The notes: generated by a model not told the origin, from the sequence alone. A stretch of 64,000 nucleotides of DNA from Cupriavidus sp. WKF15 (GCF_029278605.1 NZ_CP119574.1:558001-622000), one strand, 5' to 3'; positions 44,080-52,656 are shown, counted from the first letter of the stretch. Program-made: numbers and translations.

Positions 44080-44366
44080 CAGCGGAAACACTGTGGCCGA
44101 CCCTGCCGCTGGTCTCGCGCGGGGCCGCTTGCTGAGCCTCCGTTTCGCCCTCGCGCCCGTCGGCGAGGTAGAAGGCGAACAGGTTCGCTCGGAACGACCC
44201 GGATCGCTGGCTTGCTGAGGCACCGCGCAAAGAGGGGTCCCGGTGGCCCACATGGCACGAGTGGCTGCGCGCGCACTCCGGCGCTCCGGCCAAGCCGCAG
44301 CTCATGGGCTTGCCAGCAGAACGGCCTCTCGACGACACGCCGGGGCGCTACGTCCTGGAAAAGTGA
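44076..44366 (+). pseudogene. Chimeric scar: start of a lost gene, inverted DUF3141 piece, PhaC-like tail
   Basis: An ATGA overlap with atoA opens a frame (MTAETLWPTLPLV) that would have been the next operon gene. It is cut at 44114 by a 72-bp inverted copy of the DUF3141 gene and soon stops. Right after the copy (44202-44366) the sequence reads DRWLAEAPRKEGSRWPTWHE then WLRAHSG, and ends in DDTPGRYVLEK and a stop, the C-terminus of a poly(3-hydroxyalkanoate) polymerase-like protein. The simplest reading is that a phaC-type gene once lay here and was deleted during a rearrangement. Confidence 0.7.
44114..44185 (-). repeat. 72-bp inverted copy of DUF3141 gene sequence (copy 1)
   Basis: Its reverse complement matches 47247-47318 at 71 of 72 positions (by eye), including the codons for the peptide NLFAFYLADGREGETEAQQA. 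The match ends exactly where the PhaC-like tail begins. Confidence 0.85.
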
Positions 44367-44403
44367 GCGCTACGCGAACGCATTAACTACTGGAGATTCA
44401 GTC

Positions 44404-45249
44404 ATGACCGATACCCCCATACCGGCCGATCCGCACAAGGCGATCGATCCGCTGGCCACCGTCTGGGACCCGAACTCGCGCGTCGGCGACATGCTGAAAG
44501 GCAAGCGCGGCCTCGTGATCGGAGTCGCAAACGCCGATAGCATCGCGTACGGCTGTGCCGTCAAGCTGCGCGCATTCGGCGCGGACGTCGCGCTGACCTA
44601 CCTGAACGACAAGGCCAAGCAGTACGTCGCGCCGCTCGCCGACCAGATCGACGCTTCGCTGCTGCTGCCGCTCGACGTCACCCAGCCCGGGCAGATGCAG
44701 TCGGTGTTCGACCGCATCCGGGCCGACTGGGGGCGGCTCGATTTCGTCATCCACTCGATTGCGTTCGCGCCGCGCGCCGACCTGCACGGCCGCGTCGTCG
44801 ACTGCTCGCAGGCCGGATTCCTGCAGGCAATGCAGGTGTCCTGCCATTCCTTCCTTGAGATGGCGCGGCTCGCCGAGCCGCTGATGACTCAGGGCGGCAC
44901 GCTCATCACCATGAGCTATTACGGCGCGGACAAGGTGGTGAACAACTACAACATGATGGGCCCGGTGAAGGCGGCGCTCGAGGCCTCGGTGCGCTATATG
45001 GCGAAGGAGCTCGGCGCGCAGGGCATCCGCGTATTCGCCGTTTCGCCCGGCCCGCTGCGCACCCGCGCTGCAAGCGGCATCGCTCAATTCGACGAGCTGA
45101 TCGACATGGCGGTCACACGCTCCCCGGGCCAGCGCCTGGTCGACATCGCCGAGGTCGGCCGGGTGGTTGCCTTCCTCGCCGGCCCCGCTTCCTCCGGCAT
45201 GACGGGCGACGTGGTCTACATCGACGCCGGCCTGCACAACATGGCTTGA
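44404..45249 (+). CDS. fabI: Enoyl-[acyl-carrier-protein] reductase, FabI type
   Basis: 281 residues. The N-terminal part shows GKRGLVIGVANADSIAYGCA (NAD-binding loop of FabI), DVTQPGQMQSVFDRI and LDFVIHSIAFAPR. The catalytic Tyr-x6-Lys is in NYNMMGPVKAALEASVRYMA, and VSPGPLRTRAASGI closes the active site. FabI reduces enoyl-ACP in fatty-acid synthesis. A second, island-borne fabI next to acetate kinase and a PHA-synthase-like gene may be a stress paralogue rather than the housekeeping enzyme (inference). Confidence 0.93.
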   Translation: MTDTPIPADPHKAIDPLATVWDPNSRVGDMLKGKRGLVIGVANADSIAYGCAVKLRAFGADVALTYLNDKAKQYVAPLADQIDASLLLPLDVTQPGQMQSVFDRIRADWGRLDFVIHSIAFAPRADLHGRVVDCSQAGFLQAMQVSCHSFLEMARLAEPLMTQGGTLITMSYYGADKVVNNYNMMGPVKAALEASVRYMAKELGAQGIRVFAVSPGPLRTRAASGIAQFDELIDMAVTRSPGQRLVDIAEVGRVVAFLAGPASSGMTGDVVYIDAGLHNMA

Positions 45250-45431
45250 CCGCGGCGGCGCCGTGCTGACCCACGCAATTCCGAATGAGGCTGCGCAGCA
45301 GGGTTACGACTTGACGTCGGATGCCACCAGGATGTGCGTGGTGCCGCGACGCTCGGGAATGAACTGACGCGTTTTCGATACAAATGGTGCCGGTGCGAAC
45401 CGTTTGCCGGCACCCAGGAAAGGAAGACCTG

Positions 45432-47750
45432 ATGAGCAATACAGCCAGACAACTCTCCCAGAGCCACGACATCTCCGCGAAGGTCGCGCAGGTACTGCAG
45501 ACGCGCACGAAGCTTGCGGTGGAGCGCTTCGGCGAGCGGGTACAGAAGGCCTGTGCGGGGCAACCCGCCGGGCTGATGGCGAGCCCCATGATGCCGTGGC
45601 AGATGTGGGCGGGCGGTGCGCAATACGCGGTGGACTTCGGCCAGCGCTCCATCCTGCTCTGGGACACGCTGCGCCAGCGCGGCAACAACTTCATCGAGCA
45701 CGAGCAGCAAGGCTTGCCGCCGGTGCTGCACTTTGACTACGAGACGATCATGGACGGGCGTTCGCTGGAGCGTCCGGTCAACTACGCGCTGGTGCGCATC
45801 GTTCCGCCCGAGGGCACGACGGTCGATCCCAGGCGCCGCCCCTACGTGATCATCGACCCGCGTGGCGGCCACGGACCGGGCATAGGCGGATTCAAAGACG
45901 ATTCCCAGGTCGGCGTGGCATTGCGCGCAGGCCATCCGGTGTACTTCGTGATGTTCTTCCCCAATCCCGAACCGGGACAGACGCTGCTGGACGTGTGCAA
46001 TGCCGAGCGTGAGTTCGTGCACCGCGTGCGCTCGCTGCACCCCGACGCCGAGAAGCCCGCGGTCATCGGCAACTGTCAGGCCGGCTGGGCGGCGATGATG
46101 CTGGCCGCCTCCGACCCCGACGACATCGGCCCGGTAGTGATCGTCGGCGCGCCGATGTCCTACTGGGGCGGCGCCTGGCGCGAGGGCGAGGGCGACAACC
46201 CGATGCGCTATGCAGGGGGACTGCTCGGCGGCACCTGGCTCGCCTCCCTCACCTCCGACCTCGGCGCCGGGAAATTCGACGGCGCCTGGCTGGTGCAGAA
46301 CTTCGAGAACCTCAACCCTGCGAACACCTTCTGGGACAAGTACTACCGGGTGTTTGCCAACGCCGACACCGAGCCGGCACGCTTCCTCGAGTTCGAACGC
46401 TGGTGGGGCGGCTATTACATCTTGAACGGCGAGGAGATCGAATGGATCACGCAGAACCTCTTCGTCGGCAACAAGCTGTGGTCTGGCACGGTGAAAGCCG
46501 GCCCGCGCGGCGCGCTCGACCTGCGCGAGATCAGGGCGCCCATCGTGCTGTTCGCCTCGCTGGGAGACAACATCACGCCGCCGCAACAGGCCTTCAACTG
46601 GGTCGCCGACGTCTATGGCAGCACGGACGAGATCAAGGCCAACGGGCAGGTGATCGTCGGTCTGATGCACGAGGAAGTCGGCCACCTCGGCATCTTCGTT
46701 TCCGGCCAGGTGGCGAGGAAGGAATACACCCAGATCGTCTCGGTTCTGAAGTCCATCGAAGCGCTGCCGCCCGGCCTGTACGGAATGCGGATCGCGGAGC
46801 AGAAGGACGCCGGCGGCAAGCCGGCGTACGAGGTGAGCTTCGAGGAACTGCGTCTGGAGGACGTCGCCGCTCGCCTGAATCGGTTCGAGCGCGCCGATGA
46901 ACGGCCCTTCGAGGCGGTGAGCGTCGTCTCGGAATTCAACCAGTACGCGTACGAGCTCTTCGGGCGGCCATGGGTCAAGGCGCTAGCAAACGAGTACACC
47001 GCCAAGCTGGGGCGCATCTTCCACCCGTTGCGCCTGCAACGCTGGGCGATCTCCGACCTTAACCCCTGGCTGTGGTGGCTGGGGCCGGCCGCCCAGGCCG
47101 TGAAGGCCCAGCGCCAGGCGCCGGGGGCCGAGCATCCGGCGCGAGGGATCGAGGAGATGATGTCCGAGCTGTCCAGCGCGTCGCTCGACTGCCACCGCGC
47201 CCTGCGCGATGCGCTGAGCGAGGCTGCCTTTTTCCTGATCTACGGCAACCTGTTCGCCTTCTACCTCGCCGACGGGCGCGAGGGCGAAACGGAGGCGCAG
47301 CAAGCGGCCCCGCGCGAGCTCCCCTTCGTCAAGGAAGCGCTGGCTTCGATCGGGAGCGGCGGCTACGCGGAAGCACTCGCGCGGGTCGCCGTGCTGCTGG
47401 CGCGCAAGGGCGAGGCGCTCCCGCTCTCCCGCGTGCAACTCGCGCAGGAGTTGATCGAAGACTATCGCGAGCTGCTGCCGGATCTGCCGCGCGACCAGGT
47501 GCGGCGCATCGGCGGCGAGCAGGCAATCATCGCGCGCTACGAGCCGGAAAAAGCAATCGAGACGCTGCCGCTACTGCTGGTCGAGCATGAGGACCGGGAT
47601 CGGCTGCTCACGCTGCTAGAGCGCGTGCTCGCCGACGAGCGGGTGCAGGGCATCCAGCCCACGGCCGCGCAGACGGCGATGCTCGCGCGCATCCGCGGCG
47701 TGCTCGGCGAGGCGGGCAGCAGCGGGGCCCTGCGCGCGGTTGGTCGGTGA
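45432..47750 (+). CDS. DUF3141 protein, PHA-synthase-like alpha/beta hydrolase
   Basis: 772 residues. The first ~430 residues form an alpha/beta hydrolase fold: YVIIDPRGGHGPGIGGFKDD (oxyanion region), a nucleophile elbow GNCQAGW with Cys215 in place of the usual Ser, and LFASLGDNITPPQQAFNW for the acid loop. Cys in this box is also the rule in poly(3-hydroxyalkanoate) synthases. HEEVGHLGIFVSGQVARKEY gives the likely His. The C-terminal ~300 residues are helical and specific to DUF3141. GAAAGGAAG lies upstream of the ATG. Family members occur with acetate kinase, Pta and PHA genes; the reaction is unknown. Confidence 0.88.
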   Translation: MSNTARQLSQSHDISAKVAQVLQTRTKLAVERFGERVQKACAGQPAGLMASPMMPWQMWAGGAQYAVDFGQRSILLWDTLRQRGNNFIEHEQQGLPPVLHFDYETIMDGRSLERPVNYALVRIVPPEGTTVDPRRRPYVIIDPRGGHGPGIGGFKDDSQVGVALRAGHPVYFVMFFPNPEPGQTLLDVCNAEREFVHRVRSLHPDAEKPAVIGNCQAGWAAMMLAASDPDDIGPVVIVGAPMSYWGGAWREGEGDNPMRYAGGLLGGTWLASLTSDLGAGKFDGAWLVQNFENLNPANTFWDKYYRVFANADTEPARFLEFERWWGGYYILNGEEIEWITQNLFVGNKLWSGTVKAGPRGALDLREIRAPIVLFASLGDNITPPQQAFNWVADVYGSTDEIKANGQVIVGLMHEEVGHLGIFVSGQVARKEYTQIVSVLKSIEALPPGLYGMRIAEQKDAGGKPAYEVSFEELRLEDVAARLNRFERADERPFEAVSVVSEFNQYAYELFGRPWVKALANEYTAKLGRIFHPLRLQRWAISDLNPWLWWLGPAAQAVKAQRQAPGAEHPARGIEEMMSELSSASLDCHRALRDALSEAAFFLIYGNLFAFYLADGREGETEAQQAAPRELPFVKEALASIGSGGYAEALARVAVLLARKGEALPLSRVQLAQELIEDYRELLPDLPRDQVRRIGGEQAIIARYEPEKAIETLPLLLVEHEDRDRLLTLLERVLADERVQGIQPTAAQTAMLARIRGVLGEAGSSGALRAVGR
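47247..47318 (+). repeat. 72-bp repeat inside the DUF3141 gene (copy 2)
   Basis: The in-place source of the inverted copy at 44114-44185. The two copies bracket fabI and most of the DUF3141 gene in inverted orientation, 3.1 kb apart. Confidence 0.85.
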
Positions 47751-47791
47751 CGGAGCGGTAATCGAACGAAATGCCGGAAGGGTAGACGTCT

Positions 47792-48030
47792 ATGCGAATC
47801 GTGATTCAAAACCTGCCCCACGACGTGTCGGAAGACGGAGTCCGTGAGGCCTGAGTGCATACGCACCGGTCGAGAAAATCACACTCATCGTGGAAGGCGA
47901 CATGCCGACCGCGGTCATCGAGATGGAGATGACGCGCGCGTAGGCCACGGCGCTGGCCCTGAGAATCAGCGGGCATATCTATCACGGCCAGCGCCTGCAA
48001 GCCTGGTGCCGCGGTGGACCGGTTAGCGGT
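47792..48030 (+). pseudogene. Dead RRM-like RNA-binding protein gene
   Basis: MRIVIQNLPHDVSEDGVREA runs into a stop; after a one-base frameshift it continues as LSAYAPVEKITLIVEGDMPT then AVIEMEMTRA, an in-frame TAG where Gln would fit, and ATALALRISGHIYHGQRLQA. The joined sequence has the beta-alpha-beta-beta-alpha-beta layout of an RNA recognition motif. GGAAGGG precedes the ATG. It is related in fold to the small proteins at 48306 and 60380. Confidence 0.65.
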
Positions 48031-48045
48031 GGCACTCTCGAACGG

Positions 48046-48083
48046 ACCCGGCGTTCAGCGGGGCCCACCGCTGAACGCCGGGT
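48046..48083. terminator. 16-bp perfect inverted repeat
   Basis: ACCCGGCGTTCAGCGG and CCGCTGAACGCCGGGT flank a 6-base loop. This is the longest perfect hairpin I found. It stands between two dead genes and has no T-run, so it may be an old terminator or a protein-binding site. Confidence 0.5.
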
Positions 48084-48085
48084 GA

Positions 48086-48271
48086 CGAAACCATGGATTC
48101 CTGATGCTGGTGGCCGAGCGCGATCACATCGCTGTCACCGATCCGGCGCTAAACGCCTACCAACAGGCATTGGAGGCCGAGCGACTGGTCTTGTAGAAGG
48201 GCGGGCATTTCGACCCATACCTGTCAGAGCTGGCAACCGCTTCGCGGGAGGCGGCGTCAACATCATGGCGT
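48086..48271 (+). pseudogene. C-terminal remnant of an alpha/beta hydrolase
   Basis: The frame reads GFLMLVAERDHIAVTDPALN then AYQQALEAERLVL, a TAG stop (48194-48196), and KGGHFDPYLSELATASREA. This is the acid-loop and catalytic-His region of an alpha/beta hydrolase (GGHFDPY). The nucleophile part is missing and the stop would kill it anyway. Confidence 0.65.
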
Positions 48272-48305
48272 AGCGCGCCCCGGCAGCAACTGAGGAGAGT
48301 GAATC

Positions 48306-48560
48306 ATCTCCTTGCTATTACTGGAGAATATCGAGAGCGGCACGACCGATGACGAGATCAAGGCATTCCTGGTCAAGTACGGCCTCCCACCGTTCGACGA
48401 AATCGAGCATGTTCCGGGGGACGGGTCACGGCCAGCCGTGACGCTGACCTTCTATTCCCTCGATCCGGATGCATTGCGCAAGCTTCAGCCGCGCATCCAC
48501 AACATGTTCTGGAAAGGCCACAACCTCAGCGCGCTTGTCATGGCGGAGCGCTATAGCTGA
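48306..48560 (+). CDS. RRM-like small protein, start codon apparently ATC
   Basis: About 84 residues, closely related to the protein at 60380 (shared G-T-T-D-D-E, K-Y-G-L-P-P, V-P-G-D-G and a C-terminal I-H-x-M-x-W-K). The layout LLLENI...GTTDDEIKAFLVKYG fits an RNA recognition motif-type fold. No ATG or GTG lies in frame. The codon aligned with the paralogue's ATG is ATC (48306), eight bases after AGGAG; a TTG two codons later (48312) is the other option. Either a rare start is used or the gene is newly silenced. Confidence 0.65.
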   Translation: MSLLLLENIESGTTDDEIKAFLVKYGLPPFDEIEHVPGDGSRPAVTLTFYSLDPDALRKLQPRIHNMFWKGHNLSALVMAERYS

Positions 48561-48600
48561 CCTCGCAGAGCAGGGCGACGCGTGTGAAGGGAGCAGTTGC

Positions 48601-49620
48601 ATGAGTATTCTGAACTGGCTGCGGCGGCGTGAGGCCGGGGCGCACCCGCATGACGAGCAAGAGATCGCCGGGTTGACGGAGCGCGTGCTCGGGTTCAGCC
48701 CGCGTCTGCGGCTGGTGCCGCGCTACCAGCAACGGCTCGGCCCCGCGGTCGGCATGGCGCTCGATTATGTGCAGGGCCTCGTAGCCGGCTTGCCGGCGCC
48801 GCGGGAAGCCAGCGCGGCAACGTGGGGAACCGATCCCTATATTCATGCTTTTTTTGGCACGGCGCATGACGTGGAGCTCGCCTTCAGCCGCTCATCGGAC
48901 CTACGCGAGTTTTTCGATGCGTCCACTGGCGCGGACCACGCCTACGCCGTGCTGGGCATGAGGATGACGGAGCGCCGTACGTTAGGCATGACCCTCGAAG
49001 AAGATTTGATGCGTGCCGAGGTGCCGCAGACCACGGTCAGCTTCAGTGACCATGAGGTCCGGATTTGCGGCTCGACCGATGCGACGCTGCGCGAGGAGAT
49101 CGCCCGGCGAATGCTGGATCAGATGGCCCTCCAGAGTCTTGCCAATATTGCTGCCGACACATCGCGGCGCGATGTGCTGGAGCGGGAGCATGGACTGCTG
49201 AAGGCGCGCTTGCGCCTGCTGGAACGGCAGAGCACCGGTTTGCGTTCGGTGATGGGCGGCGACGAGCAAGCGGACGCCGGGGAACGGGCCCGGTTGCGCG
49301 AGCAGATCGAACAGAACGACAGGGAACTGGGCGAACTGGGCGACAAGTCCGGCGCGCTTGACCGCCAGTTGGAAGGCATGGCGGCGGTGTTCAAGGATGC
49401 AAGGTCGTGCTTCTCCATTGAAAGCCGGCGCAGGCGGCTAAGCTTGATGAATGTGCTTTTGCCGGAGGGCAGCACCGTGCCCGGGCATGAACTGGAGTTG
49501 CTGACGGCGCGTGTTCCCGGCGATCCGCCGCTGGTCCGGACGTTCGCGCTGGTGCGCTTCGCACGCGCAGCGATGTTGTCGCGCATGAGCCTGCTCGACG
49601 AGGCCGAGCGCTTGCTGTAG
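48601..49620 (+). CDS. Hypothetical protein with central coiled coil
   Basis: 339 residues; I do not recognise a named family. It opens with MSILNWLRRREAG. The middle (about 185-260) is a heptad-rich Arg/Glu/Leu coiled coil with LLKARLRLLERQSTGLRSVM and RARLREQIEQNDRELGELGD. No signal peptide or membrane helix is seen. GAAGGGAGC precedes the ATG, 40 bases after the RRM-like gene. Codon use is like the neighbours, so it looks like a genuine gene. Confidence 0.75.
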   Translation: MSILNWLRRREAGAHPHDEQEIAGLTERVLGFSPRLRLVPRYQQRLGPAVGMALDYVQGLVAGLPAPREASAATWGTDPYIHAFFGTAHDVELAFSRSSDLREFFDASTGADHAYAVLGMRMTERRTLGMTLEEDLMRAEVPQTTVSFSDHEVRICGSTDATLREEIARRMLDQMALQSLANIAADTSRRDVLEREHGLLKARLRLLERQSTGLRSVMGGDEQADAGERARLREQIEQNDRELGELGDKSGALDRQLEGMAAVFKDARSCFSIESRRRRLSLMNVLLPEGSTVPGHELELLTARVPGDPPLVRTFALVRFARAAMLSRMSLLDEAERLL

Positions 49621-50017
49621 CGGGGAGCGGGAGAAGGTGGGTGTTTCTGGTGTGTTGAGGTCTCCAAACATGCCTGGGGAATGAATTCGAATCATTTGCG
49701 GAAATCCTGCCATTCCTGCGCAGGGTGCATAACGCTCAACGATAGACGTCTACCCCGGGCGAGGGGCCGCCGCACGGCCTTGGCCGCCCGAGCTTCACAG
49801 TGCCAGTCTCATGATCTGCGTCAAGGTTTTGGGCTACAGAATGAGTAACGTGATTTCAGGCTGACAGGTAACCGCGGTCGCAGTGCCAGTCGCAATCGTC
49901 TGCATAAGAGACCTGGCGTGGTGGACCGGCTGGCGTTGGGTCTGTGCCGCGAACCCGAATCACGCCGGCTTTCCATTACGCCAGTCGCAAGACCAACTCT
50001 GCTGGCCCCCGCGAGCA
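49621..50017. other. Intergenic stretch before the RND operon
   Basis: About 400 bases. It holds the palindrome TAGACGTCTA at 49744-49753 and a degenerate FNR-type box at 49811-49824. No gene is visible. Confidence 0.5.
49811..49824. promoter_or_regulatory. Degenerate FNR/Anr-type box
   Basis: ATGAT-CTGC-GTCAA differs from TTGAT-N4-ATCAA at two of ten positions. TAACGT, a poor -10, starts 28 bases after the centre, as expected for a class II site. Weak on its own. Confidence 0.3.
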
Positions 50018-51547
50018 ATGCTGCCAATATCTACCATTTTTCACACGACGAGGCGTCCACCGCGCCCTGGTGAAGTACCGGGTCGTTGCAGGGCGGTCGC
50101 GTTGACCGTGTCGCTGGCGGTTGTTCTGGCTGGTTGCGCAACACCGGTGATGCAACCCTCGATCGAGGTTCCCGGAAGGTTCGCGGCTAGGTCGGCATCT
50201 GTGGAGGAGCCCGAGGCCGCCTGGTGGGATAGCTATGGCGATCCGGTGCTGTCCGATCTGGTTCGTCGCGCGGCGCACGAAAACCGGGACATCCGGATAG
50301 CGGCGGAACGCGTGCGCGCAGCGCGAGCCGGAGAAACGATCAGCCGGTCGTGGCTCTTGCCGACCGTGATCGTTGGCGCCAACGGCTTCAATCACACGAC
50401 GACTTACGATACTGCCCTGAAAAATTTCGTGCCTGAAGCGGCCAATACGCGGGCGGGACAGGTCGGTATCGCCGCCTCGTGGGAAGTCGACCTGTTCGGC
50501 CGCCTGCGGGCAGGTGCGAAGGCGGCTGCAGCCGATGCGGCCGCAGTCGAGAATACCGCGCGCGGCGTGCGCCTTCTCGTGTTGACTGACGTTGCAACGA
50601 ACTACTTTACGCTCGTCGGGGCGTTGCGCCAACTGGAGACCGTGCGCGCGATCTCGGCTGCGCAAGATGAGACGCTACGCCTGGTGACCGCCCGTGAACG
50701 GGTCGGGCTCGCAACGCCGTTCGATGTCGAGCGCGTGAAAACAGAAGCATCCAAAACGCACGCGGCGATACCGCCGCTCGAGACGCTTGCTGCGATCTCG
50801 CGCCATCACATTGCGGTGCTCGTGGGAGACCAGGCTTTCAACGCCGCGGGCATCACGCCATCGGGCGTCGATGCCATCGTCCCGCCCGCGCATCCGGGGC
50901 AACCGGCCGCCCTGTTGCAGCGCAGACCGGACCTGCTCGTCGCAAGCGCGCAACTCGATGCGGCCAACGCGCGCAGGCAACAGGCGATGGCGGAATGGTT
51001 TCCGCGGCTTATTCTCGGCGCAGTGTTCGGCCGTGAGTCGATTGACCTCAACGGCATTGCGCTCGGTCCTGCGCGATTCAGCAACGTAGCGGGGCTCATC
51101 GCAATGCCGATCTTCAATGCGGGGCGGACGCACGCGATCAACGACATCGCCGAAAGCGGTCAGAAGGAAGCGGTGCTCCACTATGAGGACGCGATCGTGC
51201 GATCGCTCGAAGACGTCGAGAACGCGCTGGTCGCGCTCGATGACGAGCGCCAACGGGCGCAACTGCTGCACGACGCCGCGTCGACGGCGGAAGCGGCGCT
51301 GGGCCGCGCGCAATCCCTCTACGACCGCGGCCAGATCGATCTGCTGCCGCTGCTCGATGCTCAGCGGACACGGTTGGCCATCCGTGCGATCGCCAACGAC
51401 AGCAGCACGCAATTGCTGCTCGCCAGCGTCCAGCTCTACAAGGCGCTTGGTGGAGGCTGGGAGGTTTTCGAGCCCGCGGCCGCGCCTGATGTTACGCCGG
51501 TTTCGGGCAATTCATCAAGCATGGATCGAGACAAGGGGCCATCGTGA
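50018..51547 (+). CDS. RND efflux outer-membrane lipoprotein (NodT/OprM family)
   Basis: 509 residues. A lipobox VVLAGC places the acylated Cys at about residue 40. AWWDSYGDPVLSDLVRRAAH is the standard family opening after the signal, and two repeats of long helices with DLFGRLRAGAKAAAADAAAV and DLLPLLDAQRTRLAIR form the periplasmic barrel. It is the first gene of a three-gene efflux operon and its stop codon overlaps the adaptor start (GTGA). Confidence 0.93.
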   Translation: MLPISTIFHTTRRPPRPGEVPGRCRAVALTVSLAVVLAGCATPVMQPSIEVPGRFAARSASVEEPEAAWWDSYGDPVLSDLVRRAAHENRDIRIAAERVRAARAGETISRSWLLPTVIVGANGFNHTTTYDTALKNFVPEAANTRAGQVGIAASWEVDLFGRLRAGAKAAAADAAAVENTARGVRLLVLTDVATNYFTLVGALRQLETVRAISAAQDETLRLVTARERVGLATPFDVERVKTEASKTHAAIPPLETLAAISRHHIAVLVGDQAFNAAGITPSGVDAIVPPAHPGQPAALLQRRPDLLVASAQLDAANARRQQAMAEWFPRLILGAVFGRESIDLNGIALGPARFSNVAGLIAMPIFNAGRTHAINDIAESGQKEAVLHYEDAIVRSLEDVENALVALDDERQRAQLLHDAASTAEAALGRAQSLYDRGQIDLLPLLDAQRTRLAIRAIANDSSTQLLLASVQLYKALGGGWEVFEPAAAPDVTPVSGNSSSMDRDKGPS

Positions 51548-52656
51548 AAACCTCCATACGCGCGCTGTTCGCGGTGTTGCCGAGTGCCGCGATGCTGGTC
51601 GCATGCGGATCGAAGCCCGCCCCCGAGGCGCTTCGAGCGGTCCGCACTGCCGAGATCCGCTATGACGATAGCGCGGTGACGGACCGTTACGTTGGCACGG
51701 TGCAGTCGCGCCATGAAGTCAACGAGGCGTTCCGTGTCGGCGGCAAGATCGTCAAGCGCAAGGTCGACGTCGGTCAGAAGGTTCGCGAGGGCGATGTACT
51801 GGCAGTGCTTGACGACACCGACTATCAGCTTGCCGAGGAAGCGGCGCGGCAGCAGCTCACCGCGGCCGTGTCACAGGCGAGGTTCGCCGAGTCCGATCGG
51901 CAGCGGCTCAATTCGCTCAAAACTGACGGCTCCGTCAGCGTCTCCGACGACGAGAAGGCGCAGACCGGTGCGCAGACAACCTCGGCGACGGCAGAGGCCG
52001 AGCGGAAGAAACTCGAGCTCGCACGCAACCGGCTGAAGTACACGGTGCTGCGCGCGTCGCAGAGTGGCGTCGTCACCGCCGTGCGTTTCGAGGTGGGAGA
52101 AGTTGTCGCCGAAGGACAGCCGATGGTATCGATCGCGAACGAGGGCGAGCCAGAAATAGTCGCCGATCTGCCGGAAGATCGTCTCGCAACGTTCAGGGCG
52201 GCGCGATACAAGGCGTGGCTCGCTAGCGCGCCCGAGCAAAGCTTCGAGGTCGAGTTGCGCGAACTCTCGCCACAGGCCGCGGCACAAACCCGGACATACC
52301 GCGCCCGCCTGAAGCCGGCAGCACCCAGGCTGCTGCCGCTCGGCGCGACCGCTACGCTGCTGGTCGAACGTTCGGCTGGCGAAGCCCCGGCAGCAGTGAT
52401 CCCTGCCTCGGCCATCACGCAGAACAAGGGCCAGCCCGCCGTCTGGGTGGTTCGTCGCGAGGGTTCCGGGTCGGTGGGCACCGTCGATCTGATCCGCGTT
52501 TCGGTGCACGGCTATCGCAATGACGATGTGCTCGTTTCCGGACTGCCCGCTGGCGAGCTAGTCGTTACTGCGGGAGTGCAGAAGATGGCCCCGGGCCTGA
52601 AGGTCGCGCTTGCAGGCGCGGCGGGCGCCTCGCAAACCGGGCAAGCTGTGCCATGA
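51544..52656 (+). CDS. RND efflux periplasmic adaptor lipoprotein (MFP)
   Basis: 370 residues. A lipobox MLVACG (Cys at about 20) anchors it in the inner membrane. The barrel-sandwich segment VGGKIVKRKVDVGQKVREGD (about 58-77) and its second half VLRASQSGVVTAVRFEVGEV (about 165-184) flank a helical hairpin. The start is a GTG overlapping the previous stop codon. It bridges the inner-membrane pump and the outer-membrane channel. Confidence 0.93.
   Translation: MKTSIRALFAVLPSAAMLVACGSKPAPEALRAVRTAEIRYDDSAVTDRYVGTVQSRHEVNEAFRVGGKIVKRKVDVGQKVREGDVLAVLDDTDYQLAEEAARQQLTAAVSQARFAESDRQRLNSLKTDGSVSVSDDEKAQTGAQTTSATAEAERKKLELARNRLKYTVLRASQSGVVTAVRFEVGEVVAEGQPMVSIANEGEPEIVADLPEDRLATFRAARYKAWLASAPEQSFEVELRELSPQAAAQTRTYRARLKPAAPRLLPLGATATLLVERSAGEAPAAVIPASAITQNKGQPAVWVVRREGSGSVGTVDLIRVSVHGYRNDDVLVSGLPAGELVVTAGVQKMAPGLKVALAGAAGASQTGQAVP

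Noticed and set aside
45216..46685. 489-codon open frame on the minus strand opposite the DUF3141 gene
   Set aside because: It mirrors codons of the recognised DUF3141 protein and lacks domain features. Only its sense partner has catalytic motifs and a ribosome site.
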